In this document: in pieces, positions 22,640 to 33,874 of the stretch | How the letters are laid out: the number at the start of each line of letters is the position of its first letter | How positions within the stretch are numbered: position 1 is the first letter of the stretch | NCBI GenBank assembly: GCA_963920525.1 | Contig: OY986435.1 | Location: forward strand, 265,193,299-265,257,298 | Direction: 5' to 3' | Length of the DNA: 64,000 bases | DNA from: Dichetophora obliterata | Taxonomy: Eukaryota; Arthropoda; Insecta; Diptera; Sciomyzidae | Made by a program: the position numbers and the translations under genes | The notes under the pieces: model-generated | The model's database searches: none | The model's input: only the letters and a program-made list of their open reading frames with translations | What the model was told of the DNA's origin: nothing

Positions 22640-23330
22640 TGCACAATTAATTCTCGACATACCCGTAAGTACTTTGATGTGGCAACGTTTTTTTATACTT
22701 GTCATAGACACTGCGACGCCAATCCTAATCATAATACTTGAAGAAATTCTTGAAGTCTTGTTGTGAAATCTTTGCGCTTTGTTCTTACCCTTATTCCTGC
22801 TCCAATCCTTTTCCTTATCCTTAGCCTCATCCTTATCTTGTCCAAATCCATATCTCAATAGATTCCTTAATACTTGTCGTTATCCTTGCCGCAATCCTTA
22901 TTCTTGTCTTAATCTTTTTCATTAACGTTGTTCAAATTCTTATTTAAACTCTTGTCCTAATGCTTGTCCTTATCTTTGATACAATCCTTGACCTTTCCCT
23001 TGTTCAAATAGTTTTCATAATCCTTGTCCGAATCCTTTTTGTTTTATTTTTCTCCTTTGCCTTGTACTAATACCAGGTCAAACAACGTTTGTTTGTTCTA
23101 ATACTTCTCCTAATCCTTGTCCTAGTCCTTATCCTTATTCTTTTTTAAAAACTTGTCCTCATACTCGTCCCAACCCTTACTAGAAATCTTTGCCCTTGTT
23201 AAAATCCTTGCACAAATCCTTGTTCTAATCCTTGTAATAATCCTTGTCCTAATCCTTGTTCAAATTCTTATCTAAGTAATTGTCCTAATTCATGTCTAAG
23301 TCCTTCTCCAAATTCTGACCCACCTCTACT
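22640..23330. repeat. Degenerate 12-bp minisatellite (AATCCTTGTCCT)
   Basis: About 690 bp is composed of variants of AATCCTTGTCCT (CTTGTCCTAATCCTTGTTC and similar), with a strong C/T strand bias. It abuts the mariner's right flank. Confidence 0.85.
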
Positions 23331-23339
23331 CCCACCTCT

Positions 23340-24850
23340 ACCCCACGGCATCATAAAGTGTACCGTTATGCATATAGACACCGATATATAATTCCATGCA
23401 ACGTTTCTGCATTTTTTGTTGCATTAAGCAACTACCGCTGTAAACTTATGGTGTCACATATTTTTTATTATTTTTATCCAGAGAACAAAGAAACAATATT
23501 TACTTCACATCATAAAATTTATCGTCACCGAAATATCTGTGCAACGCTTCTGCATTTTTGTTACTTTAAGGGAGTTACTGACTTCAATCTGAAACAATTT
23601 TTTTCTGATTATTATTCTTCATTCAATTTAGCACAAAATAAAAAAAACCGCAGATTTTTCCCATGAGTAAAAGTACTCAAAAAATTAATTGAAAATAAGG
23701 AAGGTCGGCGATCATATGACAGCAAAGTTTTTTTGCTGTCCTAAAAAGTTTTCGAATAGTTGATAACAAATATTATATTTATTTTTTTTAAAACATAAAC
23801 AAATTTGAAACTTTCACAGCTTATGAATAAATAAGTTTTATATGTTTTTGAAAGGTGTATGCATTTCAGATTGCGTGCTCTTTCTCAAATCCAAAATTGT
23901 CAAAGTCAGCTTTTTGCGAATGAGAACAAAAGGAAATCAAGGGCCGCATTCAGCGGAGACAGCAGTTGGTATCTGGTTGTTGTGTTAAAATTCACTGAAA
24001 GAACGCTGCAAATTTGAGTGGTTTCTCACTCAAATTAAATTATAAAAATTAAATAATTGTCAACTTTTCTTCGGTATCGCTACAATAACTGTTCACAACA
24101 GTTGACTTTGCTGTATGCGGCCAATTTTCGCTTTTTCATTGGTTTCAGATTTTCTATAAGCTGTCAACTTTGTTTTGACAGTTTCGTTAGTCTGTCTCTC
24201 CGAAATGCGTCTACCTTCTTTATTTTACTATGCGTGAAATAAAACAATAAGTTTATTATTGTAGTAAGAAAGGTAACAAATAGAAGTAATAGTTAGATAT
24301 TTGAATGGTAGGACATTAGAGAAAGTCTAAAGGTATTCGAACTAACAGTAGATTTTATGCTATGCGTTAATGAATTCGAAAGTTTAATCGTATAATAATT
24401 TTAACCGCAGCACCAACACTCAGTGGGTGATAATTCTGTGAAACGATATTGCTTTTTCGTTGCATTATATTCTGCCCTCTCGACCTAATGATGTTCGTAT
24501 TTTTCTTTTGAGGCCACTTGGCCCATTCTTCCTTTTTCTTTTATAATATTTGCTCTATATTCTATACTGACCGAGTAATTATTTCATGCAACAGTTTGGC
24601 ATTTTTGTTCCTGTCCTTATGACGTCATAATATTTTTTTTAATTTTTGTCATAGTGTCTATTTTTACAGTCGTATCATGAATTCTAACGTAGCTAGTTAT
24701 AATTGCATGCAACGGCGCGACGTTTTCAATTTAAAATTTTTTGGACACAATGAGGTCAAACGTAACGTTTTCACGTCAAAACAAAAACCATGACTACTCC
24801 TTACATAATTTAAACATATGCTAGTTATAAATTATTTTCACTTTTGGCAT
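23340..24850. repeat. Degenerate repeat of a CATGCAACG-containing unit, with a MITE inside
   Basis: The motif TAATTCCATGCAACG....GCATTTTTGTTGCATT recurs with variation near 23385, 23535, 24435, 24580 and 24700, often followed by TCATAATATTTTTT. Spacing is irregular, so this is a decayed array. No coding potential. Confidence 0.4.
23942..24122. mobile_element. GGCCGCATTCAGCG-type MITE (181 bp)
   Basis: The left end GGCCGCATTCAGCGGAGAC faces a right end GTTGACTTTGCTGTATGCGG. Copies lie at 42686-43068 and, interrupted, at 32647-33840. Internal GCTGCAAATTTGAGTG is shared with 42886-42905 (GCAGCAAATTTAAGTG). Confidence 0.65.
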
Positions 24851-26639
24851 CATACAAAAAGTGACAAAGATGTTTTGTCTCTCACTTGAATGAAGTAGTT
24901 TTCAAGATAATTTGTCGCAGTTTTAACTTTTACAGTTTTTCCCCTAACATATTTTCGCGCTTAACATGTGTTTTTCTTATTTCAAACGACGTTTTATATA
25001 ATCCTACTCAACGACTTTTTTTCTTCTCTTCCATATTCATATGCTGCATAATGCTAATCCTGCAAAGGATTCTATGTACTCATACAACATTTGAGCTACT
25101 AAGTTTTCTATTTAAACTCCTTTCAAATGGCAAACAAAAACGAAGAGGAAAAACTTACTTACAAAATAAAAACATTTATCAAATAGAAGAACTATTTTCA
25201 CTATATAAAATGCATGTCTGCGTAAATCATCATGAAAGTGCAGTTTTTCTTGCAATTTTTTTTCCACTATTTTGCAGTTAGCTGGAGTTGCACTTTAAGT
25301 GAAAGCAGCTATAAAAGGGAGGGGTTTGGACCGACAGTAAAGTTCTGTTCACGAAATATAAAAACCATCATATAAGAAAAAAATGTCATGAAGTGAACCG
25401 AGCAATATTTGCACTCAAGCTATTTTAATGGTCTTTGTTATTTATGTATCCCAGTTTTAATAATATCAAAGCATTCTTACGTAAAACCTGGAATTTAATA
25501 AAATTTCAGATATTACTTCAAAAATTTATGAAACACATATAAAAATAATTGCTTATTTGCATAAAGGTTCGTTATAAATAACAATAACATCATATCAACA
25601 AATAATATCAAAATTTAATTGATTGATTCTTTCTGGGCCATAAAATATCAAAACTATCACAAATGTTTCTCCGAAGAAATTCCTTTGAAAGAGCTCAAAT
25701 TTTTACTTCAAAAATTGATGATTGTTTCAAATTTTTCACTTAGGTTCAATTATATAACTTTAAATTTAGTCTTTAGTTAATTCTATTAGAATGAACATCT
25801 GTATCATTTTAAACACTTTCGATAAAAATATTATGAAATATTTAACTTACGCATGAAATAACTGTATGTACGCATGTAATTTATGATGAAAAAAAACACA
25901 AGATCCCAAATACCATATAATAAAATGTCTTTATTTTGTTGTAAATTTTCTTCGTTACGACAGCTTTTGTTAAATCCCAAGAACTGCAAACACAAGCCTT
26001 ACATGTCTTCATTTTGCATTTATTACAGTTTTATTGCAATAAATACAACTTTTGGCAAGGATTTAATTGTGTGTGTCCTGAAGTTTGACACAACCAGCTC
26101 GTACTGTGACTCGAAAAGACAGAGATGCATGCAGAAAACAATGAAGGAGATGTTAGTCAGTCACACTTCGACATAGAAGAACATGAATGGAAATAATGCT
26201 GCTAGGAGTTCAAATGCATTGCAAGGAAGTCAATGTAGGTTGCTCCGAACATCCTGGCAACAAATTTTGAAAAAGGTTTTTTTTTTATTTTCTCTTTTAT
26301 TGGAAAATAAAGTCGTTGGTGTAGCTTCAACGAACTCATGTCGTCATGTCATACAATAAAATATTTTTATTTTTAAATCATTATATTTTTGGTTTTGTGA
26401 ATCGAAAAGTACGAAGTATTCCGTTCTGTGTTTAACTGAAAGTCTTAATAAAACTTAGGTTTATTTGAAAGGCATGAATTGGAACTACACTGACGAAAAT
26501 CTGGGACTTAGTTCTACAAATTCCTTTTTTGTGTAAATAGTACTTGCAAATGTTTTGATACACAAATTAAACACACTCACAATCGAGAACCATTTAACGC
26601 GTCCACTTCTACTTGACGGCTTTTTGTCAAGTGACTTTC
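24851..26639. other. Non-coding stretch
   Basis: Open frames of 97 and 131 codons occur (25883-26176, 24886-25281). Their composition is Phe/Ile/Lys-rich with no motif, so I do not call genes. Confidence 0.45.
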
Positions 26640-26935
26640 AGCCGCAGTTATTTGTTACCATAGAATGGGGCTCGAAATAAAATCGTGTTGTCGTAAATGG
26701 CTTGCAAAAATACGGCTACGAAATCTTCCGGTTGCTGCATTGCTGTAGAGCATACAGTCATCACATTGAGCACCTACTCTCCGGTACATTGACCTCCAAC
26801 AGAAGTCATTAGCGGTAACCCCCATTCTTACGGCATGTCTACCTTTAAGACAATGACCAGTGGATACGCCTTTCAAAATGGAGAGATTGTTCCTCGTCTT
26901 TGTACGCTTTTCAATGCAATCAGAATACAGTCAGA
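26640..26935 (-). pseudogene. Fragment of the C-terminal segment of a LOA-type LINE
   Basis: The minus-strand frame SRNNLSILKGVSTGHCLKGR continues HAVRMGVTANDFCW. It matches the post-RNase H segment of the intact copy at 55940-57172 (ITGHWCIGVHAKRIGLPFN). After DFCW the similarity fades. Confidence 0.55.
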
Positions 26936-27534
26936 AAATTATCATAGAACGCCTATTTCGATAAGGTACTGATTTTAAACATGACGCAATAGTTGATGTT
27001 AATCTTTATTCTGATCAGATTTTGATAAGGTGTCCTTATGTAAGAATAGCTTCAGGAAAATCTGATTGCCACCTGATCAGATTGTAGTATACCTATACAT
27101 ATTATTTAAATATTTAATTTACAATTAATGTATTTCATTATAAAACAAGCTATAAATACTTTTCTTAAAATAAGTATTAATATAAAAACCTCTACTGTAA
27201 GAATTTTCGAGAACATGCACAATAATATTCAAACTAAGTTAAAGTAATACACCTCTACGGTAAACTAAGATATTATTCAAACAACAAGAACATATGTTCA
27301 TACCAAAGAAGTAAAATATAAGGAAGTGGTGTAATAGCAGAAAAGTGTGGTATTTTCTATATTGGTGTTGGTTCACACAAATACAGAAACAATCACAAAG
27401 GGCCGTATTCGGTTGTATCGTAAAAGAAGGTCCAAACTGTTAAAGTTTGTTCTTATGCATTAAAATATTAGAAACATTTCAAGAATAGCAACAACTCCAA
27501 TTATTTAAAAAATTTTTGATCGCTCGCAATTGGC
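26936..27534. other. Non-coding stretch
   Basis: Nothing firm. GGGCCGTATTCGG at about 27411 resembles a MITE end, but no partner was found. Confidence 0.4.
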
Positions 27535-28098
27535 TTAGAAGTTATAGGCATCCAACGTTGGAAAAGGTGGACTAAAAATTTAGCTGATTTTTTAAGTTTT
27601 CCAACAAAGCTAAACTTTATGGGTATCAAAAGAGAGATAATACAAGTATCTATTCAACAAGATATCAAACATAAAAATACATGCATTTAAGATACAACCC
27701 TTTTTTACTTAAAATCGCGAGGTTTTTCCAAATTTAATAAAAAAAAATAAATGTATCAAAAGGAGGCCTTCGGATGCTGCTTAGGGTTTACAAACCTCAG
27801 TAAGTACCACACAGGCTTCTCTTTCTACAGCAGTTCTGAATGTAGTTATCTCATTAATAATTCTCTTTTTAATGTTTTGCTTTCGTAAAAGAGAAACTAG
27901 TCTTTCAGACAAATTCTAATTATAAAAAAAATTATATCTTAATGAATTCTTATGGAATTCTAAATTTGACACCTCGTTGAACAGATACGCACATTACCTT
28001 TGTTTTAATACCCATAAATCTTAGTTTTGTTGAAAAACTAGAAAAAATGAAAGATTTTTAGGTAATTTTTCTATATTTGAAGGCCTATAAATTCTAAA
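27535..28098. mobile_element. Foldback-like palindromic element, second copy
   Basis: A left arm of about 100 bp (27535-27636) faces a right arm (27997-28098): TTATAGGCATCC against GAAGGCCTATAA, and ACTTTATGGGTATCAAAAGA against TTTAATACCCATAAATC. The core GGGTATCAAAAGARAG and a central AATCGCG segment are shared with the element at 9302-10373, so the two belong to one family. Confidence 0.65.
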
Positions 28099-29461
28099 CT
28101 TCAACTTTAATTACAAATTATATTAGGTTAATTTTTTAAAATCCTTATTTTTTTGGATGTTTCTGCCTAGTTGTTGTGTAAAAATCAGAAAAATTTAACA
28201 AACAGGTACTAAATCTGATTCACTATGCTGAAAACAAGAGCGCCCCAAACATGTATTCAACTGCGAAAAATGACTGCGCCCCTGAAGCAGTGTTTGTGTT
28301 TTGACAGATGTGGTTTGATCAAACTGGCGGAAAATCAACGGGGTCTAAATTGCATTTTTAAACCATTTTTAATAAGAAATATAAACATTTCTAACACAAA
28401 TAAGTTAAAAAAATATCGTTAGAAACTATATAAAGCACTTTTGTTAAAAGAATTTAAACCGTATGGACATATTTACCTGTGGAACGAATGCGCATTGTTT
28501 TTAAGTTTTCAGGAACTATTACAATTCTTAACCGCACAACTCATATTGCATTTGTTTTAGTGGTTTTTTTTTTCTTTAATTTTGTTGCTTTTTAAGCAGT
28601 GAAAAATGCTTAAAATTAAATTATTTTCAACTATTTTGCTGAGGAGTCTTCCAATCAGATGCCAGGGCTCTCAAAAATGTCAAAAACACACTCTTTCTCG
28701 CTCGCACAATTTACGAATGGTGCGACAGTTCACGTACAGTGCATGTGTAAGCAACACCATTTCCTTATATTTTACTTCTTTGGTTCATATTAAGCACTAC
28801 TATCTATCTCATTCGCACACATGTACCCATATGGCTGAATACAAAACATATGATATTATATTATACTTTTTACTCCTACACAAATATGTTAACATATATT
28901 AGTAGAAAACGTAAACATAATCATAAGTCTACTCACTCACACATATTAAACTGTTAATACTAAATTACAAATATGTATTACGATATTCTACTATTACTTT
29001 TACACTAATTAAAGAACATAGGGTTCTATTTACATTCTAAACTACACAAACAATTTTTAACTAGTTTTAAGACAAAATACCGTTATGCTTACTATAAAAG
29101 GATGAACATATTTGAAAATAATCTAGTAATCAATCTAGTTTTGAGCTCTAACAGCTGCCAACTATTTTCATTTTAATAAGTATTGAGCTTTAATAGCTGC
29201 CGATTTAAAACCTTTTAGCCTCTGCACTTTTTTTAGTGAACGGCATAAAAAGGATATTTAAAATAGCGCCAGTGGCGAACTTCGCCGGCAACCAATAGGC
29301 AGGTCCTACAACTTATTTTTATAGAACGCGAGTTCTTTTTTTATTATTTTAAAAATAAAAAGGTGCGTACATGGCGATCCTGCGATTTCGCCAAAAATAT
29401 TATTACAAGATATTGAAAAGTTTTCCTTAAAAGGGCTATCTCTATTATATCCGGATCATGT
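28099..29461. other. Non-coding stretch
   Basis: No transposon end or gene recognised. Short open frames at 28225-28422 and 28606-28902 have no supporting motif. Confidence 0.45.
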
Positions 29462-30622
29462 CCGTACAAACACAGAGCCAAAACAACCTAATAAAATAGA
29501 AGAAAATCAATAAGATTTCTGTATGGTTTTCATCCAAGAAGATTGTCTTATTAAAACCATTGAGAAAATCTTATTAAAAGTATGACCCTTTTTTTGTTAG
29601 GCAAACCACATAATTTTAAGAAGAATCTTATTGTTTTTTATAAGATCACTTTTAAAAACAATAAGAAAATCTTATCAAAACTTCTTGGTTTTAAGAAGAA
29701 ATATTATAGATTTAATAAGATTTATTTTTGAAATTTAATAAGAACATCTGATTTAATTTATAGAGAACATATTGATTTAATTGGGTTTATTTTTAAATTT
29801 TAATAAAGAAGAATTTTTAAATCAAAACGAAATCTTATTAACCTTTTACCTAGAAATATAATTTTAATTGCCTGTAATATTAAATAAAAAGACATTTTTA
29901 TGGCTTATTACAATTTATTAGGAAATAAAATTTGACTTTGTAACCAAAATACCCGGCGCTGTCGAGGCCTTCAAAGAAAGTGGCGACATCCTCAATCTCC
30001 ATTTTTTGAAGTACCTTCTTCGAGTTTACTTCATAAATTTTTAGTAAAGTTGAAATTGAGTCACTCAAGCCCTACGATATGGCTTGAGTTTCCAGAATTT
30101 TAGCCTCGTCGAAAACAAGTTCGGTAACATAAGTAATATTATCCAGTATCACATATTTTTATTTTACTTTAAATAAATTAAATCCATAAAATGCACATAA
30201 ACTTCATGAATTCACTTCACAATTACGACTGAAAGCTAAAGCAAAGAATAAGTAGCATTTTCACCGTTATAACCTTCTTAAAGGGGTGTTTAATAAGAAA
30301 ATCTTATAAAAGCAGATCAAAAAGATTTTCTTATTAATTTAAGGTGGTCTTTTCTAAAACTTTGGAGAGTAAAAAAAAAGATTTTCTTATTAAAGTAAAG
30401 TATTTAAAAGATTGCCACATCATTTCATTAATTCAATAAGAAATCTTATTAACAAATGTTTGATAGTAGTTGTAAATTTTTAATAACATTTTCTCTATGG
30501 AATTAAAAAGATTTCTCTATGGAAAATTCTTATTATTTGGTAGTATTAATAAGAAAACCTAATAAAATAGCTCAATTAGGTGATCTTATTGATTTTATGT
30601 GGTGGTTTTTGGCTCTGTGTAC
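29462..30622. mobile_element. TIR element of an unassigned family, with a relic ORF
   Basis: The left end GTACAAACACAGAGCCAAAA is matched by TTTTGGCTCTGTGTAC at the right end. Subterminal AATAAGATTTTCTTATT-like inverted motifs recur many times. The interior has a minus-strand relic ORF (29930-30145). A second copy of the right half lies at 14605-14990. No superfamily-specific target duplication could be fixed. Confidence 0.6.
29930..30145 (-). pseudogene. Relic ORF of the same unidentified family (diverged copy)
   Basis: The minus-strand frame reads VTELVFDEAKILETQAIS, a stop, then GLSDSISTLLKIYEVNSKKV and EIEDVATFFEGLDSAGYFGY. Compared with the copies at 12-14 kb it keeps VNSK, IED, FF.G.D..GYFG and KVKF, although many bases differ. 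The function is not recognised. Confidence 0.45.
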
Positions 30623-30785
30623 ATAAGGGTTTTTTTTAGCTAATTTTTACTTGCGTAAGCCACAGCTGTTTAGTTATTCCACAGGTAGTAATGTAAATTA
30701 ACCAAGTTTTATTAATTTTTTTATGGTCTTTTTTTTTAAACAACCAGGCCAATTGTTTGCATGTTTCCATGTCTGGCAACAGTGT

Positions 30786-31075
30786 TCTCATTCCACATTT
30801 CCTAGGCAGCTTATCATTTCTTCAAACCCCAGGAATGGTATTCAGACCAGCTGAATTCCGAACTTATCAGTCTTAACGGGATGTTAGGACTTGAGAAAAA
30901 TGTATGGCCTGTTGGTATAGTTAGGAACACTAAGCTGCTTGGCTGTCAGTGAAGATGTAAATATTCTTAGTCGATACCTCACTACACCTTAGGCATTCCG
31001 CAGCTTTATAATTAGCCATTATTTCTGCCTTAAAAAATGCTGCAGTGGTCTGCAGGGCTACCATTTTGCCACTAA
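30786..31075 (-). pseudogene. RNase H fragment of a LOA/I-type LINE
   Basis: The minus strand encodes ALQTTAAFFKAEIMANYKAA and then NIYIFTDSQAA followed by stops. These correspond to the Glu and Asp motifs of RNase H (compare VFQAELSAI and AILTDSQAA in the copy at 55940-57172). A trace of the LVWIP block follows at about 30820. Confidence 0.7.
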
Positions 31076-31207
31076 AAGTGCCCGATTTGGCCGTATTTTG
31101 CTTCAAATGGCTCTTTTTAATTTTTTAATTTGGCGCAAGGTACCAAAATGGCACTTTTTTAAAATTGTTTAATTTGCTTGCGCACATTTTTAAAATATGT
31201 ATTTACA

Positions 31208-31610
31208 GTTAACCCATTAATGACTAATGGGTATTTAAATACCCATAAAACAGTGTTTACTAAAAAGGCCATATCTCGAAAGTGGTAGGAGATATCAAAA
31301 TAATTTTTTTTTTGAACATTACGCAAAAATGAAACTATTTATTGTCTTTACAATGTGAAACGAAATTCATACAATTAAATGTTCCTTTTCGAGATCGAAG
31401 ATGTGTGATTCTGAAAAATGACAAAATCCATACATAAAGCTATGTAGAAAATTAGAAAATGGAAAGATCGAGGGGAAAAATTTGTGGTCAGTTTGCCTCT
31501 AGTATCCTCTATTTATCAGGTGTTCATTATGACAAAAGAATGTTGCCATATATGCATATTTTTATTAACACTAAGAACCCGGATCAGCCGAGTGGGTATT
31601 TAAATACCCA
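31208..31610. repeat. Paired perfect palindromes around ATGGGTATTTAAATACCCAT
   Basis: A 20-bp perfect palindrome at 31227-31246 recurs as an 18-bp palindrome (TGGGTATTTAAATACCCA) at 31593-31610. The first is preceded by TTAACCCATTAATGACTAAT, itself partly complementary to it. TTAACCCATTAA occurs again near 40998. These could be ends of a TTAA-targeting element, but this is unproven. Confidence 0.4.
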
Positions 31611-31916
31611 ATGCAGATCTCAAATACGGTGACAGTTACAAACCTAAATTTTGCAAAGCAACTTCTATGGCCTATATAAGCTTCCTGAAAATTTTGAAAA
31701 AAAATCGTTCGGCGGAATCTATGAGCAGTCTTAAGTGGGTTTAATACATGTTTGTACAAACCTTAGCTTTTACTACTTTTTGAGCAACCAAAATTTTTTG
31801 TTTTGACTGTTAAAACAGCTGTTTTTTCTTTCTCTCTTGTCGTTCTTATGTTTCTGAGTTAAAAATGAGCAAACAATTCTTGCATCGGTACCGTGTTGAC
31901 TTTTAATGATTATAAC

Positions 31917-32646
31917 TCGTTCCTGTAACTCGTAGCTATCGTAGTTACCGACTCAAATTACCGATTTGACGTCACTCTGATGTCACTCTCACCTGCAATG
32001 TTTCTGTACGTATCTGAATCGATTTCTGTTCGATTCGTTCGTTCCAAATCAATAAGCTATCACATGTTCCAATTTCATTGTAATGGAACCTTTTAAAAAA
32101 GTGTTTCTGTACGTAAAGTGAATCGATAACAATGTGTCACTTTTCTCACTGGGTTTACGGCAAGTGAGAGTTCTGCCGATTTATCATATGTCAGTAATGT
32201 TATGTATTATTAAGTTATAAGTACTCGAAATATACCTTTAAAAATGGTTACTTTCGTACAAGTCGAAGTTTTTCTGATTGAAATATTTTGTTAATCTTAA
32301 AAAGTTTTAGTTTTAAAGGTAATGCAATTTATAAATAATACCTATTTACATAAAAGATAAAAATTTTAGCAAAACAGTGTGTGTTTGAGCTATGAAAAAC
32401 TACCCGGTTGCATATATTTGCTAAGTTTTTGCAGCACAACGCTAAATGTAAAATTATTTACATTCGTTATCGTTGATTATTTCCGCAACCATTAATACAC
32501 ATCATTATAGCATAATTAATTTTCTTAAACTGCAAATATTAACTTTTCATTAACAAGACAAGCACCTATTTATTAAAAAGTTTTAGCGCAACTAAAATAA
32601 TATATTCGAGTAAACAGCTGCTTGTCATTTGACTCAATTTTGAGAA
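31917..32646. repeat. Dispersed repeat, homologous to 50779-51243
   Basis: 32344-32640 is nearly identical to 50779-51073 (shared GGTTGCATATATTTGCTAAG, AATACACATCATTATA and ACTGCTTGTCATTTGACTCA). CTCGTTCCTGTAA at 31917 appears in inverted form at about 51222-51234, and GAAATCGGTAAC-like motifs are also shared. This points to a TIR element of about 0.7 kb. Confidence 0.65.
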
Positions 32647-33840
32647 TTGGCCGCATTCATCGGAGTCAACTTAGTGATCAATGTTTTTCTCTGCATGTGT
32701 TGTTACTCTAACCTAGTGTCCGACCGAATATTCGGTTTCGGTTACGACCAGTTTTCGCCCTTTTTGTCAGTTTCGCCTATTCGGCCATATTGAAGCCGAA
32801 TAGTCGAAACTACACAGTAAAAAATATGAGCATAAATTTTATACTATTTTGTATACATATAAATCCAAACCAAAAATGTTATAAAATTTATACCATCAAA
32901 TCATATAAATTTTTCCAGACCATTTTTCTCGGTAGACCAATCGAAACCACTATATTTTTAAATTTCCCGATTTCGGTGAATTTTTTTCTTTCGAATTAGA
33001 ATATATTTTGATTATTTATACCACACGGATGTTATAAAAAAGATAAAATTTACACTCAAATTTCTTACTGTGTAGCTGAAACTTTTGGTAAAAATATCTT
33101 GCAACAGTCACTTAATTCCAATAAATTAGTTTGGTTTAATAAAAATATTTATAACGCATTGTACAAAACAAGAATTATGAATTCGTCTATAATTTGATTT
33201 ATCGTGTAAACGCAAAACATTTTGGTTAATTTTATGCGTTCGATACTATTATTTTTGATTTTATCATCTCTATTGCAAATATTATTAAAGTTTTATAGGT
33301 ACTGAAGCCAAAAATTGATAATTAATTTTCCGAACGAGTTTTATGGGTGTGGAATAAAGGAAAAGAAAACAAAATTTTACTATTTTTATAATATTAAACC
33401 TTTTTTTTTTTTTAATACTTTTTTTGTAGTTCTATTAAAATGTACTTTGTGGGAGCATAATATTTTAAGTGAGAAAGGAAGATATAAAGTATACCTTTTG
33501 AATACTTTTGTAATAAAAAATAAAATAAAAAATTATCTCATATATTATAATAGTAAACTTCAATTAATTAATATAAACCTCAATATTCAGATAATACTTT
33601 TTAAATTACATTTTTTTATGTGCATGATATTACTTTCATTTGTTTCCTTTTAATAAAAAAATTATTCGTAAAAACTTAAATTTTCATATTAATAACCAGT
33701 TTCGGTGTCGGTTTCCGCCGAATGTTATAAAATGGCCGATTTCTGTTCCGGCCAAAATTCCGGTTTCGGTCGGACACTACTCTAAACGTTAAAAAAGTTG
33801 CAAATTATTTAATTTAATTATTACACTCAAAAAACAAAGT
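32647..33840. mobile_element. GGCCGCATTC-type MITE interrupted by a hAT-like element
   Basis: GGCCGCATTCATCGGAGTCA at 32649 and ATGTTTTTCTCTGCATGTGT match the complement of the 42686-43068 copy. The sequence resumes beyond 33787 (GTTGCAAATTATTTAATTTA). The right end is not preserved. Confidence 0.45.
32714..33779. mobile_element. hAT-like non-autonomous element (TIR TAGTGTCCGACCGAA)
   Basis: The left end TAGTGTCCGACCGAA is perfectly complementary to the right end TTCGGTCGGACACTA. The flanking 8-mers are CTCTAACC (32706-32713) and CTCTAAAC (33780-33787), 7 of 8 identical, as expected for hAT. Subterminal TTCGG/CCGAA motifs are abundant (ATTCGGTTTCGGTT, CCGGTTTCGG). At 1066 bp with no transposase it is non-autonomous. 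Confidence 0.75.
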
Positions 33841-33874
33841 GATTGTCATAACCAAGAAATGACGGAAACACTTA

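Noticed and set aside
24886..25281. 131-codon plus-strand frame
   Set aside because: Phe/Leu-rich composition expected of AT-rich DNA, no motif.
33315..33653. 112-codon frame as a hAT transposase
   Set aside because: No catalytic or BED-type motif; it is AT-rich filler in a non-autonomous element.
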